Source of the DNA: Gari tellinella
Taxonomy: Eukaryota > Mollusca > Bivalvia > Cardiida > Psammobiidae
DNA: 64,000 nucleotides
Reading direction: 5' to 3'
Assembly: GCA_922989275.2 (NCBI GenBank)
Contig: OV277858.1
Location: forward strand, 3,286,001 to 3,350,000
The position numbers and the translations under genes are program-made. Below the pieces are notes generated by a model, which saw nothing but the letters and a program-made list of their open reading frames with translations, was not told the DNA's origin and searched no databases. Of the stretch, positions 43,771-56,400 are shown piece after piece (the stretch's first letter is position 1; each line of letters starts with the position of its first letter).

Positions 43771-43816
43771 GGGGGGTCACTTTATTTCATGTCCTGCCTG
43801 AAATGGAGTGACCCCC
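43771..43816. repeat. GGGGGTCACT hairpin
   Basis: GGGGGTCACTTTATTTCATG pairs with TGAAATGGAGTGACCCCC across TCCTGCC. A third copy (GGGGGTCACTCTATTTCATG) follows at 43,850-43,869 and a partial one precedes at 43,745. It may be the terminal motif of a small element. Confidence 0.6.
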
Positions 43817-43869
43817 TAGCATAGACAGGGAATCAAAATATTTCATCGGGGGTCACTCTATTTCATGAC

Positions 43870-44495
43870 ACCGGCGTGCGTAGACCGTCATCAACAATTT
43901 TAGTGTTAATACTTAAAGAGGCTCGCAACCGGATTTAGCATTAAAAATAGTAATTTGTAAATATATATCAAATGCTTATATAAATGGGTAAGATTTAGTT
44001 TAGGATAATAAATTCTTTTAAGAAATGCATTTCTTGAGACTTTTTTTGGACTTATCATATTTTTTTAATATCAAAAGCCAAATAATGCCACAAATTTGCT
44101 TTTATTTAAGTATTTTATTTTATTTTGACAAGTACACCATCCGGTTGCGAGTCCCTTTAAGAAGTCACATTTTTTATCCAATATTTCTTAAACTTGCTCA
44201 GAACATTTTTTCTAGAATGATGATTATGGAGCGAGTTTTTCAGGAGCAAAACTAGGGTTTCTTAATTCCTAGTCAATCGTGTTTTTGTATCATTCATTTA
44301 TACTTGGTAAAGTTAAATAAGAACTACTTGATAGTATCAGTGCATTTAACCTATCTTTCTTTCTAATCAAATTTCGTAAATAATTTGCTTGACCTCTGTA
44401 ACTTTTGAAGCAATTGAACTAGAATAACGATGTAAGAAGCTCAATTGATAGATATTCAACAACGTGCGTGATAGCGTCACGATTAACAGTGGACC
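43870..44495. other. No gene supported
   Basis: AT-rich spacer with one AACTTGCTCAGAA word related to the monomers at 31-35 kb, near 44,190. Nothing else is seen. Confidence 0.35.
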
Positions 44496-44499
44496 TCGG

Positions 44500-44612
44500 T
44501 TTTTATAAAGTCTCACCCGAAAGACTTTGTCCGGCGAGGGATAGAACTCATGAACCCTGGCGTCCTAGACGGGCGCTTTACCCCTCGACTATAAGCGAGA
44601 TTCCCTGTATTG
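44500..44612 (-). mobile_element. tRNA-derived SINE fragment
   Basis: On the minus strand an A-box-like TAGTCGAGGGGTA (44,592-44,580) is followed, about 32 bases on, by a B-box-like AGTTCTATCCC (44,548-44,538), the spacing found in tRNA genes and tRNA-derived SINEs. It lacks a cloverleaf with consistent acceptor pairing, so it is not a functional tRNA. The SINE family is not identified. Confidence 0.45.
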
Positions 44613-44702
44613 ATGGAGCGTCAAATATATTGGCCATTTTTAGCATTAAAAAAACAACAGGTGTCACACATTTATAGCAACCAGCTGTTTTAATCTGTTA
44701 AT

Positions 44703-45963
44703 TATCATAATATTATACCAGATTTATATAGCGCTCTTTTAACACAGGGGTAGTGCATTCAAAGGCTCTTCACATGAGATTACACAAATGTATCTACAAA
44801 GCAAGAAAAGACAAAGTAACTACAATAACATCTACAATAAACATGAATAAACATATAAAAGACAGCCCCCAAAATGGCAATCACATAACTCCCATCAATC
44901 AGCAATGAAGTGACCAGCTTCTGATTGTCGACCGATAGAAACAATAGTAGAGCGCTCAAATGCAGGCCGCCAGGAAAAGACAAATGACTACAATTAGATC
45001 TAAAATAAACATGAATAAACATAAAAAGAAACTCCCCAAAATCACGTTACCCCATCAATCAATTAGCAATGCAGGTAAAGGCTTCTTAATGCCGACTGAT
45101 AGAAATAACAGTAGAGCGCCCAATGAAGGCCACTAAACATACAAAAGACAGCCCACAAAACGGCGATTGCATTACCTCATCAATATATTAGAGCAACGAA
45201 GGAAATGGCTTCCTTATGCCGACTGATATAAACAATAGCAGAACGCCCAATGCAGGCCACCCAATGTAACATAACTAGGAAAAATAGCATGCGACAATAA
45301 CTAAATATTTCTATAAGAGACAAAAACAAAACCAGATAATACAACAGAACTCCCATTTGGACCAACAACATCTAGAGCAAGAACATATTGCATAGGTAGC
45401 AGTGTTCCAATAACAAATATTAAAGAAATGTGTTTCCAGACGCTTTTTGAAAACTGCAACTGAGTTCGCATCTCTAATATCTGATGGTAGCCTGTTCCAG
45501 AGCTTTGGGGCTGCATGCATGAAACTTCTATCTCCAAACCTCACCAAACGACTCCTCGGTACAACCAGCGATACTGATTTAGTCGCAGACCGCAGCTCTC
45601 TTCGAAGTTTATACACGTCAAGCATATTGACAATGTACCTTGGAGAATCATTGCACATGGCTTTGTATGTGAGTGTCAGAATTTTGAATTCAATTCTGTG
45701 TTGAACTGGAAGCCAGTGAAGATCCTTTAAAACTGGAGTGATGTGATTGTACCGTGGGGTCCTGGTAATAATGCGGGCTGCTGTATTTTGCACACGCTGT
45801 AGTTTGCATAGTAAGCTTTGGGGAATCCCATACAGCAGTGAGTTGCAATAATCAATTTGTGAAGTGACCAGATAATTGGTCAAGGTCTTTGAAGCTTCTG
45901 GAGAAAGGTACTGTATTATATGACCTATCTGCCGCAGCTGTGAGTAGCCAGACCTGCACACAG
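44703..45963 (-). mobile_element. CR1/L2-type LINE, 3' fragment on the minus strand (block 2)
   Basis: It reads leftwards: truncated coding region to about 45,440, then a 3' UTR with three imperfect direct repeats (AGAGCGCTCAAATGC, AGAGCGCCCAATGAAGG, AGAACGCCCAATGCAGG near 44,950, 45,115 and 45,240), then GAGCGCTATATAAATCTGG and TATAATATTATGA. It is the same family as the plus-strand LINE at 51,074-53,418, in opposite orientation and more diverged. Its 5' end is at about 45,963. Confidence 0.85.
45311..45963 (-). pseudogene. LINE ORF C-terminal domain, read-through to 45,311 (block 2)
   Basis: About 185 residues of the LINE C-terminus are open: YSQLRQIGHI, QIDYCNSLLYG, LHWLPVQHRIEFKILTLTYK, APKLWNRLPSDIR and KRLETHFFN. 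The normal stop after the FFNIYY-type end is lost, so the frame runs on to 45,311. All RT catalytic motifs are missing through 5' truncation. Apparent ORFs on the opposite strand are shadows. Confidence 0.85.
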
Positions 45964-46616
45964 CGTTACCTGTATACACAGTATATTTTAGATTGTGTGA
46001 CCACTGGTCAGTTAACAAAGTAAACATGTATTTTTTGCACGTGTAATTGAATTGTCAGTGTGTCTTAATTTGCCAAACTGCATAGATGGGAATATGTTTG
46101 GAGCTTGGAATGATTCACCTTGCCTGAGATAGCAGATACTGTGAGTTTAAACCCTATCCCGTCCATGTCCCGTAGTGCAATGTAGAGTAGTATAATTGCT
46201 TTCGCGTGGAATACTGTTTGCAATTAATGCTTTATAGAATAGAGACCTTAGTCAGGCCTTCCTGTCTGTGTGTGTGGCTTTGGCTTTTATGTGGAGTAGA
46301 GTACGGCCCTGACCAGTTATCAAATATCGCCAACATCCCTGTCCCTTTAACCAAAATGCTGAATATCTACATGTAATTTTCGCCATGTGACTTGTCTACG
46401 AGCCGTTGGAATTTGTACAGTCGGGTTGTATTAAGCTGAAGGCAGTTTCTTATAGTAAGGGTTTAAGAGTTTAAAAGTGTTCCATATAATTATTATAGCA
46501 CTTGCTTTGACATTATTTTAAACATATATATTCTGTTTCTATTTTAATCCTATTTTATATTGTGTGTTTGGGCTTTTGTGTAATTAGCCTATATAACCAA
46601 AATGGAGGTACGCTAG
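45964..46616. other. Block 2 copy of the unrecognised sequence at 246-899
   Basis: It aligns throughout with 246-899 with about 1-2% substitutions by eye. No gene is seen. Confidence 0.5.
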
Positions 46617-46663
46617 TATGCATAAGGCTAGTTTGTTTTGTAGGCTTAATAGCCTTATGCATA
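46617..46663. repeat. 47-bp remnant of the 10-kb element (block 2)
   Basis: TATGCATAAGGCTA, a 19-base spacer identical to the left terminal repeat of the block 1 element, then TAGCCTTATGCATA. The site could be an internal-deletion or imprecise-excision product, or the state before expansion. Confidence 0.7.
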
Positions 46664-46775
46664 TTTCCAGAATAGAATTTGTTTAAAATTGGTTAGATCT
46701 ACATATGGATATACAGATAGATTTTATTTGAATGTTGAATTGAGTTAGTTGATGATGTGGCTTTACTATAAACAG

Positions 46776-47076
46776 TCGTGAAGTATGTGTGGCTAAGTGG
46801 CTAGAAAGTTTACCATCCTGTGTGGAACACACATTTTCCTGTTTGCCTTTAGAGCGTAATATCCTGTGTGGAACTGACACTACCTAAGTGGCTATATTAT
46901 ATATTTTCGTCCTGTGTGGACTCAACATTGTCTACGTGGCTATAAACTGTGGTATTATTATGTGTGGAAAAGACTTGCCTGTGTGGCTATAAGCTGTTAT
47001 AGTATCCTGTGTGGATTAACGTTAGCCTGTATGGCTTAGTGACATAGTAGCAACTAAGTTATATCTGTGTGGTCTT
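46776..47076. repeat. Degenerate CCTGTGTGG phrase repeat (block 2)
   Basis: The copy of 11,085-11,385 with one or two substitutions (for example GTATGG to GTGTGG near 47,070). Confidence 0.5.
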
Positions 47077-47469
47077 TAGTGTGACATTTATTGTGCAATA
47101 TATGTCAATTATAGCGGTAGAAATAGAAACAAAAATTGTCAGTAGTTCAACCAATTCTAGTTTGCTATTATGAAATTTTTCAAAGAATTCCGGAAATCAC
47201 TTTTTACTATATCTGACTTATTGGGACTCGTCCGGCATTCGTTTCTATGTTATTTGTAAATGGTTATTCAGTAAAGTTTACTTTAACATAGCTGCATACT
47301 GGAAAAGATTACTTCTGACCTATTAATACAAAATGAAGAGATATGTATAATTGAGGAGAGAAATGGGTTAAACCGAAAGAGCTTGATTAGAGTTTGTGCG
47401 AGAGTAGTGTGTTAAATATGAACATAGAGAAGCAAACAGGATACACAAGGAACAAAATATTGAGGATAG

Positions 47470-47814
47470 ATAAGTTGAGAGAGAACTTAGGAAAATGGAG
47501 CTTGCGAAAGAAACACGAGAGAAAGAGGTTGCGAAATAAACACGAGATAATGAGATAGTATTAGAGATGGAGAAGTTGAAATCGCATGCGTCTCCGAGTG
47601 GCCCAAGTAAAACGCCAGGTGTGAAAGCTAAATTGCCAATGTGCCTGCATTTAACAACAAACAAGATAATATGGATACATATTTTAATGCGTTTGAACAT
47701 TTTGCAGAAACTGCTTTTTGAGCAAATTCTGATTGGACTAAAAACTTAAGTGCTTTATTACAGTGTAAGGCACTTGACGTTTATTCTAGGCTATCACTGA
47801 CCAGCAACGGATAG
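47470..47814 (+). pseudogene. Ty3/gypsy-like gag remnant (block 2)
   Basis: It has the same segments as the block 1 remnant (ELRKMELAKETRE, PGVKAKLP, NMDTYFNAFEHFAE or equivalent, ALDVYSRLSLT). It carries an extra 30-bp tandem duplication (AAACACGAGA words at about 47,511 and 47,540) that introduces a TAA at 47,537. The KLP frameshift and the terminal TAG (47,812-47,814) are shared with block 1. Confidence 0.6.
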
Positions 47815-49726
47815 TAATAAACAGATTAAAACAGTCGGTTGCTATAAATTTTGGACAACAGGTTCTTTCAATATTGCTTAAAGTTCATAACTTAACTGTG
47901 ATAACATAATTCATGCCACTCTATGCCAGTACCATTATGTATCAGGACCACAATGGAACTAAGGTATTTGCCTTTTTTTGTGTTATCCTTGGTGTATGGT
48001 ATGACTGTCATGGTCCATTATTTCATTCATGTACTATTTATCTTTTTTACAATGTTTGTAATAATGTCTTAACATGTATTGTTACATTTTATGCTGAAAT
48101 ACATTTGTCTATTTATCTATCTAGTATTGTACAAACTTCCTTTTAAAAAGAATGCTAATTTGCTGTACAAATAACATATGGCTGCAACGGTAACGTTAAA
48201 CAGAAAAATCCTAAAGGAGCATTTTTTTACGTTCACTGTTCTTTAAGCATTCAACAGCCTAAATACCTGATAGTTGTCACATTTTAGTGGTCGTTATAGA
48301 GATATGTTATATTGTTTTATTGTTATAGTGTTTTGCCAATCGATTTATACCGGTGAGCAGAAACGTTTTTCCTTTTAATGTAGCGAGTTGAAATCTGAGT
48401 GATAAACAGTTTGTATGCTAAACAGACGGCCGTCAGTTTTGGCTCTAATCGAATTGCAATGTCATCTTCCCTAGAGTAAGTTCAGTACACGGCTATGTGA
48501 TCACTTAATAGAATAGGGTCTCAGATAAATGAACTTGCTAGATGCAGAATGCTTTTATTATTTGTATCGAGCGTTGTGCAACAACCACCAATTTAGTGAT
48601 TTCTAGGCTAGAATAATTCATGGTATCCTTGTTACTAAAAAGTGTACTGTGGTTTGAATGCAAAAGTAACAATACTGTATAAATAAGAGTTACTTACTGT
48701 TCTGTTTGTGAGTATCTGTCTATAAAATACACAGCAATACACAATATACACAGCGTCACGCCCTTATAGTTCATTGTGCCGATTTCTATTTGTTTTTATT
48801 CAAAGTCAGTCTATTAACAGCGAAGATTGCATGTATTATGCTGGCGTCAATAATAATGCTAAAACGAACATGATGAGGATAAGATAACGGCATGTATTAT
48901 GAGACAGCTGAAACAATCGTCTTAGATATGCTACAGAAAGTCCTACTCACGTAGTTCAAATCTAAGTCATTCTGCTGAAATATTGGTAAGGTTGCTATCA
49001 CACAGTCAATGTTACGGTTTACTATACTGCCTGAAGTGAACAACATACGCGTAGCTGATGTACTATTCATAAATCTGCATAATGACATTTTGTTAACAGC
49101 TTAATATGAATCACCTTCTGCAACCAATGTTCACAATGCGCAGGGATCCTTTTAAAATACCATCACGAATTCTCTCATTATATGACACACACACACACAC
49201 ACTTGTTTCTTGTGGGGAGTCACTACACATAATAATTACCCTGAAAGTCACTTAACTACTTTCGTCTTGACCCTCGAGTACAATTTTCATATATTTGGAA
49301 ACAAAAATGTCATACTAATCGCACTATCGGTTGTTTTTCTTGAAAACTCAGAAAATAAAGGACTAGTATTTTGTCATATAACACACTTGTGTGTATTGGT
49401 GGTTTTAGCATCCCAAATTAATGTAAAAACATGCACCAACGGGAAAGTCAAACCACTTGATATTTTTTCCTTTTTTATGATAAGATATAGCAAAACAATG
49501 GATTTGCAATAATTGTCCTACCCACTACATGCTGAGATATAGTGAGTTTTCGAAATGTGGTGGGTTCAACGGTGTATTAACAATACCGTGTAGTGGGTTA
49601 ACAAAACAAACCAACCTACACACATAAACATTTGTTCACACAAACACACAAAGGATGTTTACTAATATAGAATATAGAATATATTCGACTTAGAAGAAAG
49701 TAAGTCAAAACGAACACGACATTACA
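47815..49726. other. Unrecognised sequence, block 2 copy of 12,110-14,050
   Basis: High-identity match with small indels, including the (CA)n run at 49,183-49,202. No gene is supported. Confidence 0.4.
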
Positions 49727-50083
49727 GTGGAGAAACCTGATTGGTTTAAAAAATATATGGTCTACTATTCGTTTATAACGAGTACACTGTTTTTAAATTG
49801 GACCATTTCAGAACACACATTTATCGAAATAGCTCATCACTACAAATATGTAACATACCACTTGTACAAAAACGGTCAGTGTTTATACGAAACTGATTTG
49901 AATCCAAACCAACAAGTAAGGTGGAGTTTGTCTACCTGGTGTGTTTCACATATTCACTATAAAACCGCAATATTTATTAAAATAGACCAGCAAGTCTACT
50001 GCAATATCACGTTGAACACTTCGGTTCTCGTCCTATCACCGGAATTAAGAAACGTGGAGCCGGGTCAGTACTTGAATCGGTGA
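49727..50083 (+). CDS. Hypothetical 118-residue ORF (block 2)
   Basis: The counterpart of 14,058-14,384, with ten more N-terminal residues because the upstream A/T run is one base shorter. It is unrecognised. Three amino-acid changes against block 1 within the shared part are visible (R to S, N to T, V to G). Confidence 0.25.
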   Translation: MEKPDWFKKYMVYYSFITSTLFLNWTISEHTFIEIAHHYKYVTYHLYKNGQCLYETDLNPNQQVRWSLSTWCVSHIHYKTAIFIKIDQQVYCNITLNTSVLVLSPELRNVEPGQYLNR

Positions 50084-50686
50084 CCGCCTGTGAATACATG
50101 GTTCCTCTTTTTTTTCCTATTTGTCTGTTTTTCGGTTTTTGTTTTGGTGTTTTTTAAATATTTTTTGTTTTTGCAGTTTGTACAGAACTTGACAGTGCTG
50201 ACCAGTTTCCGTAGTCAGTATCTTGGCGTCCCATATGGATCCAAACTATATAAACGTCAATGATATGGTATTGTTGCTTAACCAATCAATCCATGATTAC
50301 TTGTACACTCGTCATTTTCCGTATTCGTTCTATGTGTACGGTTTGTATTAGACATGCGTACCTACGTTCTTTGTAAAATGTGTTAAACTGGAAATATATT
50401 TTTTAAAAGCAGTTAAAATAGACAGAAAGATAGGAACAATGTCAACGGTATCAGGCGGTCTAAGGCGAACACAAATCAAAATACTAACCGGCATCGAGGT
50501 TGCTTAACTTCAGAACTGCATTCATCTTACGTAATGGAACTCAGAACTCTGAACGAAAATCGGGACGAATTCGGAAACAGGACTTAGTTCGGCTTACATA
50601 AAAGCACTCAGGACTGTTACCGGAACTCGAAACTAATACGGAAACAGAACAGATTTCCGTTATGCATTGCAGAGCCTTCTCATCAT
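50084..50686. other. No gene; block 2 copy of 14,390-14,986
   Basis: Near-identical to the block 1 stretch. No feature beyond loose GGAACTC words. Confidence 0.35.
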
Positions 50687-51073
50687 GTTTGCCATTGTTT
50701 AGGAACATTCCCAGTGTGATTCCGATGGTTTATGAACGTGCCACTGGTTTCTTAGATGGTTCAAGAACATTTCGATGACGTTTCAGATGGTTCGGAAACA
50801 TGCCGATGGCGTTTGCGATGGTTAATGAACGTTTCAATGACGTTTACGGCTATTTAGGAATGTTCCGATGACGTTTCCGATGGTTCAAAAACGGTTTCAG
50901 TGTTTTTCAGATGGTTAAGCGTATCAGATGGTTTAGGAATGATCAAAGGGTTCAGGAACGTTCCCATGATGTTTTCGATGATTCATGAACGTTCCTATTG
51001 TGTCTAAGATGGTTCAGAAACGTTCCGATGGCGTTTGAGATGGTTCAAGAACTCTTCGCTGGAATCTGCGTAT
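50687..51073 (+). repeat. 31-bp minisatellite, left segment (block 2)
   Basis: The same degenerate unit as at 14,987. The junction with the LINE lacks 27 bp present in block 1 (bases about 15,376-15,402), a deletion spanning the array/LINE boundary. Confidence 0.85.
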
Positions 51074-52459
51074 GTCAGACCTCTTTTGAAGAAACCTGAT
51101 CTCGATACAAATGATCTTAAGAACTACAGGCCTATATCAAATTTGCCATTTCTCTGCAAAGTATTAGAAAAAGTTGTAGACAGACGCATTGAGTCTCATT
51201 TGGCCACAAACAATCTGTATGAACAGCATCAGTCAGCATATCGTAAGCATCACTCTACAGAAACTGCTCTTGTTTAAGTTTAAAATGACATATTGCAATA
51301 TCTTGATAAGAATGAAATCACAATTCTGGTGATGCTTTACCTATCAGCCGCATTCGACACAATTGATTATGAAAAATTACTCAATCGCCTTGAAAAAGAC
51401 TTCAAAATCATTGGAAACCTACTAAAGTGGATGACCTCATACCTGAATTACCGTTACCAAACAGTCGCGGTAGATGGGGAATTATCTGCCCCAGTTCAAA
51501 TGAAATATAGTGTGCCACAGGGTTCAGTCTTTGGACCCAAAAACTACATCTTGTACACATAACCTGTCGGCTCAATTTGCAGAAATCATGATCTGGATCA
51601 TCATTTCTATGCAGATGATTCACAGTTATACTTGTCATTTAAGAATCAAGACACATCTAGTCAACAAGAAACCCTTTCAAAAGTCGAAGGGTGTCTAAAA
51701 GACATAATCTCATGGATGCACCAGATTATGTTGAAGCTGAACACTGACAAAACTGAGGTCATACTGTTTCACTCAAAGAAGGTTAACGTTCCTGGAGATT
51801 TTCATGTTCTAGTGGGAAACTCTAAAATCAAACCGTCATTATGTGTGAACAACCTTGGTGCGAAATTTGATTCCCAAATGGATATGACACAGCACATTAA
51901 CTCTGCGTGCAGGTCTAGCTACGCACAGCTGCGGCAAATAGGTCACATAAGACAGTACCTTTCTCCAGAAGCTACAAAGACTTTGGTCAATTCTCTGGTC
52001 ACTTCAAAAATTGACTACTGCAACTCACTGCTGTATGGGATTACCAAACACTCACTTCGAAAACTACAGCGTGTGCAAAATACAGCAGCCCGCATCATTA
52101 CCAGGACTCCTCGGTACAATCACATCACTCCAGTTTTGAAGGAGCTTCACTGGCTTCCAGTTCAACACAGAGTTGAATTCAACATTCTGACACTCACATA
52201 CAAAGTCATGTGCAATGATTCTCCAAGCTACATTGTTAGTATGTTGGACGTCTATAGACCTCGAAGAGAGTTGCGGTCTGCGAGTAAATCAGTATCGCTG
52301 GTTGTTCCGAGATGTCGTTCAGTGAAGTTTGGAGATAGAAGTTTCATGCATGCAGCCCCAAAGCTCTGGAACTCTCTACCATCAGACATCAGAGATGCGA
52401 GCTCAGTTGCAGTCTTCAAAAAACGTCTGAAAACACACTTCTTTAATATTTATTATTAG
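51074..52459 (+). pseudogene. LINE reverse transcriptase remnant (block 2)
   Basis: The same frame and motifs as block 1, with FYADD at 51,605-51,619 and the motif A aspartate replaced by tyrosine (LYLSAAFD). It keeps the shared TAA codons after ETALV and after NYILYT but lacks the TAG of block 1, so the last 275 codons (51,632-52,459) are open to the natural stop. It is still inactive. Confidence 0.9.
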
Positions 52460-53418
52460 AACACACCAGGAAATGGATGACTACTACCTCCGGGCTATGT
52501 TCTTGCTGTAGATATTGTGGGTCTAAATGGGAGTTCTGGAATTGTACCGTTTGCCAGTGCCTGTTGATGGATCTTGATGGTAGGGATTGCCCCTGATCTC
52601 TTTAAAACCGACTGGCTTGGGGCTTGCGGTATAATTCAGGGACAGCTTCTTATCTTGATGTTTTATAAAGTAAGGGTGTAATTTCAGCCATGGAACATGT
52701 AGGTCCTGCGGGTGTGGGGTGGAGAAGGTATATGACTGCTACACTAGGGCTGTGTTCATTCTGTATATGTTATGGGTCTAATTTTTAGTTCTGGGGTTGT
52801 ACCGTTGACAAATGCATGTCTGGTGGATCTTTGATGGTAGGAATACATCTCTGATCTCTTTTGAAACCAGCTGGCGGGGTCTGTGGTATAATTCTTGGAC
52901 AGCTTTTGCCATTTTTAATAATGGTATTGATCTTCTATAGAGTTTTTAGTTATGGTCGCATGCTAGTTTTCCTAGTTATGTTACATTAGATGGCCTGCAT
53001 TGGGCGCTCTGCTATTATTTCTATTGGTCGGCAATCTTTAGCCGGTTTGTTCATTGCTGATTGATGGGGGTAGTGTGATAGCCATTTGGGGGCTGTCTTT
53101 TGTATGTTTATTCATGTTTGTTTTAGATCTAATTATAGTTATTTGTGTTTTGTCGATGCCTGCTTTTGGCGCTCTACCATTATTCATATCAGTCGGCAAT
53201 ACTTAGTCGGTCGGTTCATTGCTGATTGATGGGGGTAATGTGATCGCCGTTTTGGGGGACTGTCATTGTTTATTTCAGATCTAATTGTAGTTATTTTGTC
53301 TTTTCTAGATTTGTAGGTACATATATGTTATTTCATGTAAAGCGCTTTTGAACGCACAATCCCTGTGTGAAAAGGGCGCTATATAAATCTGATATAATAT
53401 TAATGATAATAATAATAA
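51074..53418 (+). mobile_element. 5'-truncated CR1/L2-type LINE in the 31-bp array (block 2)
   Basis: The same insertion as at 15,382-17,747, including the 3' UTR repeats, the GCGCTATATAAATCTGATAT end and a TAA-rich tail with one TGA variant. The shared insertion site shows that it is older than the block duplication. Confidence 0.85.
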
Positions 53419-56400
53419 TGGTCCAGGAACATTCAAATTGTATTTCAGATGGTTCAGAAACGTTCCCATGGTGGTTCAGGTATTTCAAAAAATGGCGTTT
53501 CAGATGTTTCAGGAACGTTTCCAGGGGTTTTAGATAGTTAAAGAACGTTTCGATGACATTTCATATTGTTCATGAACGTGCATATAGTTTATTTAATAGT
53601 ACAGGAACGTTTTGATTCCATTTCAAATAATATTTTCGATGGTTCAGGAACGTTCCGATAGGGATTCAGATGGCTTAAGAACGTTTCAAATGTGTTTCAA
53701 ATGGTTAATAACAGTCTCATGATGTTTCAAATGGTTCAGAAACGTTCCAATGGTGTTTTCGATGGTTAATGAACGTTTCAAGGGCGTTTCCGACTATTTA
53801 GGAACGTAACGATGGTGTTTAAAAATGTCAGGAATGTTCCGACGGCGTTTCGAATGGTTCAGGAGTGCTCTAAGAGTGTTTCCGATGGTTCAGGAAGGTT
53901 CTCATAATATTTTTGATGATTCATGAACGTTCCCATTGTGTCTAAGATGGTTCAGAAACGTTTAGATGACGTTTGAGATGGTTAAAGAACGTTCGCAGGA
54001 TGTTTCAAATGGTTTTGGCACTTTTCAGCGTCTTTCTGGTGGTAAATGAATATTTCGATGCCTTTTTAAGTGGTTCAGGAAAGTTCCGATTGCGTTCTGA
54101 GATGGCTCAAGCATGTTCCAATGGTGTCTCAGATGGTTACGATTCGCTCCAATTGCGTTGCGGATGGTTCATGAACGTTCTGATGGCGTTTAAGATGGTT
54201 CAGAAATGTTTCCAGGGCGTTGTCGAAGATTAACGAACATTTCAAGAGTTTTCCGATGGTGCATGAACGTTCTGATGGCGTTTCAGATGGTTCAGAAATG
54301 TTTTCAGTGTGTTGTCGATGATTCGCGAACGTTTTAAGGTTTTTTTCCAGGAATTTCTGATGACGCTTCAGATGGTCCAGAATCTTTCAGATGTATTTCA
54401 GATGGTTCAGAAAAGTTTCCATGGTGTTTCTGTTGGTTCATGAACGTTCCAATCGTGTTTCAGGTGTTTCAGATATGCCATCGGCTTGTTTCTGATGGTT
54501 CAGAAACATTCCCGGGTGTTTCCGATGGTTCAAAAACGTTCCAATGGCGTTGCAGATGGTTCAGAAACGTTCTCAGTGTGTTTTTGACTGTTCATGCATG
54601 TTCGTAGTGTATTTCCGAAATTTCAAGAACGTTCAAATAGTTTTGAGGGGTGCAGGTAGTTTCAGGTAGTTCAGAAATGGCGTTTCAGAAACGATCCGAT
54701 GGTGTTTCATAGGGTTCTATAACTATCAGATGCCGTTTCAAATGGTAAAGGAACGTTAAGACGGCGTTTCAGATGGTTCAGGAACGTTCTGAGGTTGTTT
54801 CAATTTGTTCAGAAACGTTCTAAGGTTGTTTCCAATGGTTCATTAACATTACCAGGTAGTTTTTTATTGTTCATAGACGTTCATAGGTTTTTGCGATGGT
54901 TCAGGAACGTTCCGATGGCATTTCAGATGGTTCGAGGTCGTTTCCAGGGTGTTTCTGATGGTGCAGGTATATTTCGATGGCGTTTCGGATGGTTCAGAAA
55001 CGATCTAAGGGTGTTTTCAATGGTATTTCAGATTGTTCAGGAAGTTTCGATGACGTTTCAGATTGTTCATAAACGTTCATAAAGTGTACCATTTTGTTCT
55101 AAACGGTTTTAATGGCATTTCAGATGTTTCAGGAATGTTTCGATGACGTTTCAGATTGTTCATAAACGTTCATAAAGTGTACCCTTTTGTTCTAAACGGT
55201 TTCAATGGCATTTCAGATGGTTCAGAAACGTTTCGATGGTGTTTCAGAGGGTTCCGGAACGTTCCAGTTGTTTTTCAGATGGTTACAAAACGTTTTCAGG
55301 ATATTTCCGATGGTTCAGAAACGTGCCGATGGCGTTTCAAAGGGTGAAAGAACGTTTTCAGGGTATTTCCAATGGTGCACGGACGTTCCCATGAAGTTTA
55401 CGATTGTTCATGAACGTTCGCATAGTATTTTAGATGGACCAGGAACGTTCTAATGTTGTTTTCGATGGCTCAGTATTGTTCCGATGGCGTTTCAGATGGT
55501 TCAAAAACGTTTCCATGATGTTTCCGATGGCTCATGATCGTTTCCAGGCAGCTTCCGATTGTTCATGAACGTTCGCATGGTGTTTCGGATGGTTCAGGAA
55601 CGTTCCAAGGTTATTTTGATGGTTCAGTAATGTTCCGATGACGTTTCAGATGGTTCTGAAAATTATTTCTAGGGTGTTTCCATTGTTCAGGAACGTTCAT
55701 AAAGTGGCTTTTAGGATGGTTCCAATTGTGTTTCAAGTGGCATTTCAGATGGTTCAGGAATGTTTTGATGATCTTTTAGATGGTTCAGGAACGTTTCAAA
55801 GGCTTTCAGATGGTTCAAGAACGTTCCAGTTGTGTTTCAGATGGTTCAAAAACATTATCAGTGTGTTTCAAAGTGTTCGTGAAAGTTCATAGGGTGTTGC
55901 CGATGTTTCTGAAACCTTCCAATTGTGTTTCAAATGTTTAAAAATATACCAATGGCGTTTCACATGGTTCAGGAATGGCTTTACAGATGGCGTTTCCGAT
56001 AGTCCAGGAAAGTTCCTAGAGTTTTTTTATTGTTTATGAAATACCAAGCGTGTTTCCGATGGTTAAGGAACATTTCGACGTCATTTAAGATTGTTCAGGA
56101 AAGTTCCGATGGTGTTGCAGAGTGTTCAGGAATGTTTCGACGGCGTTTCAGATGATTTATGAACGTTTAACAATGGCATTTCAAATAGATCAGGTACGTT
56201 CTTAAGGTATTTTGTGTGGGTTTAGATGGTTCGAGAATTTTCCGATGACGTTTCAGATGGTACAGGAATGTTTCGATGGCTTTCAGATGGTTTAGTAACG
56301 TTCAAATGGTGTTTCAGATTGTTCAGAAACGTGCTCAATATGTTCAGATGGTTCAGAAACAATCCGATGGTGTCTCACAGGTTTTTCGATGATTCAGAAT

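Noticed and set aside
44500..44612. Functional tRNA gene
   Set aside because: A and B boxes are recognisable but acceptor and anticodon stems do not pair; it is kept only as a SINE fragment.
45447..45704. Plus-strand ORF opposite the LINE fragment
   Set aside because: It is the antisense shadow of the minus-strand LINE coding region. The same applies to 15,735-15,965 and 51,408-51,638 on the minus strand.
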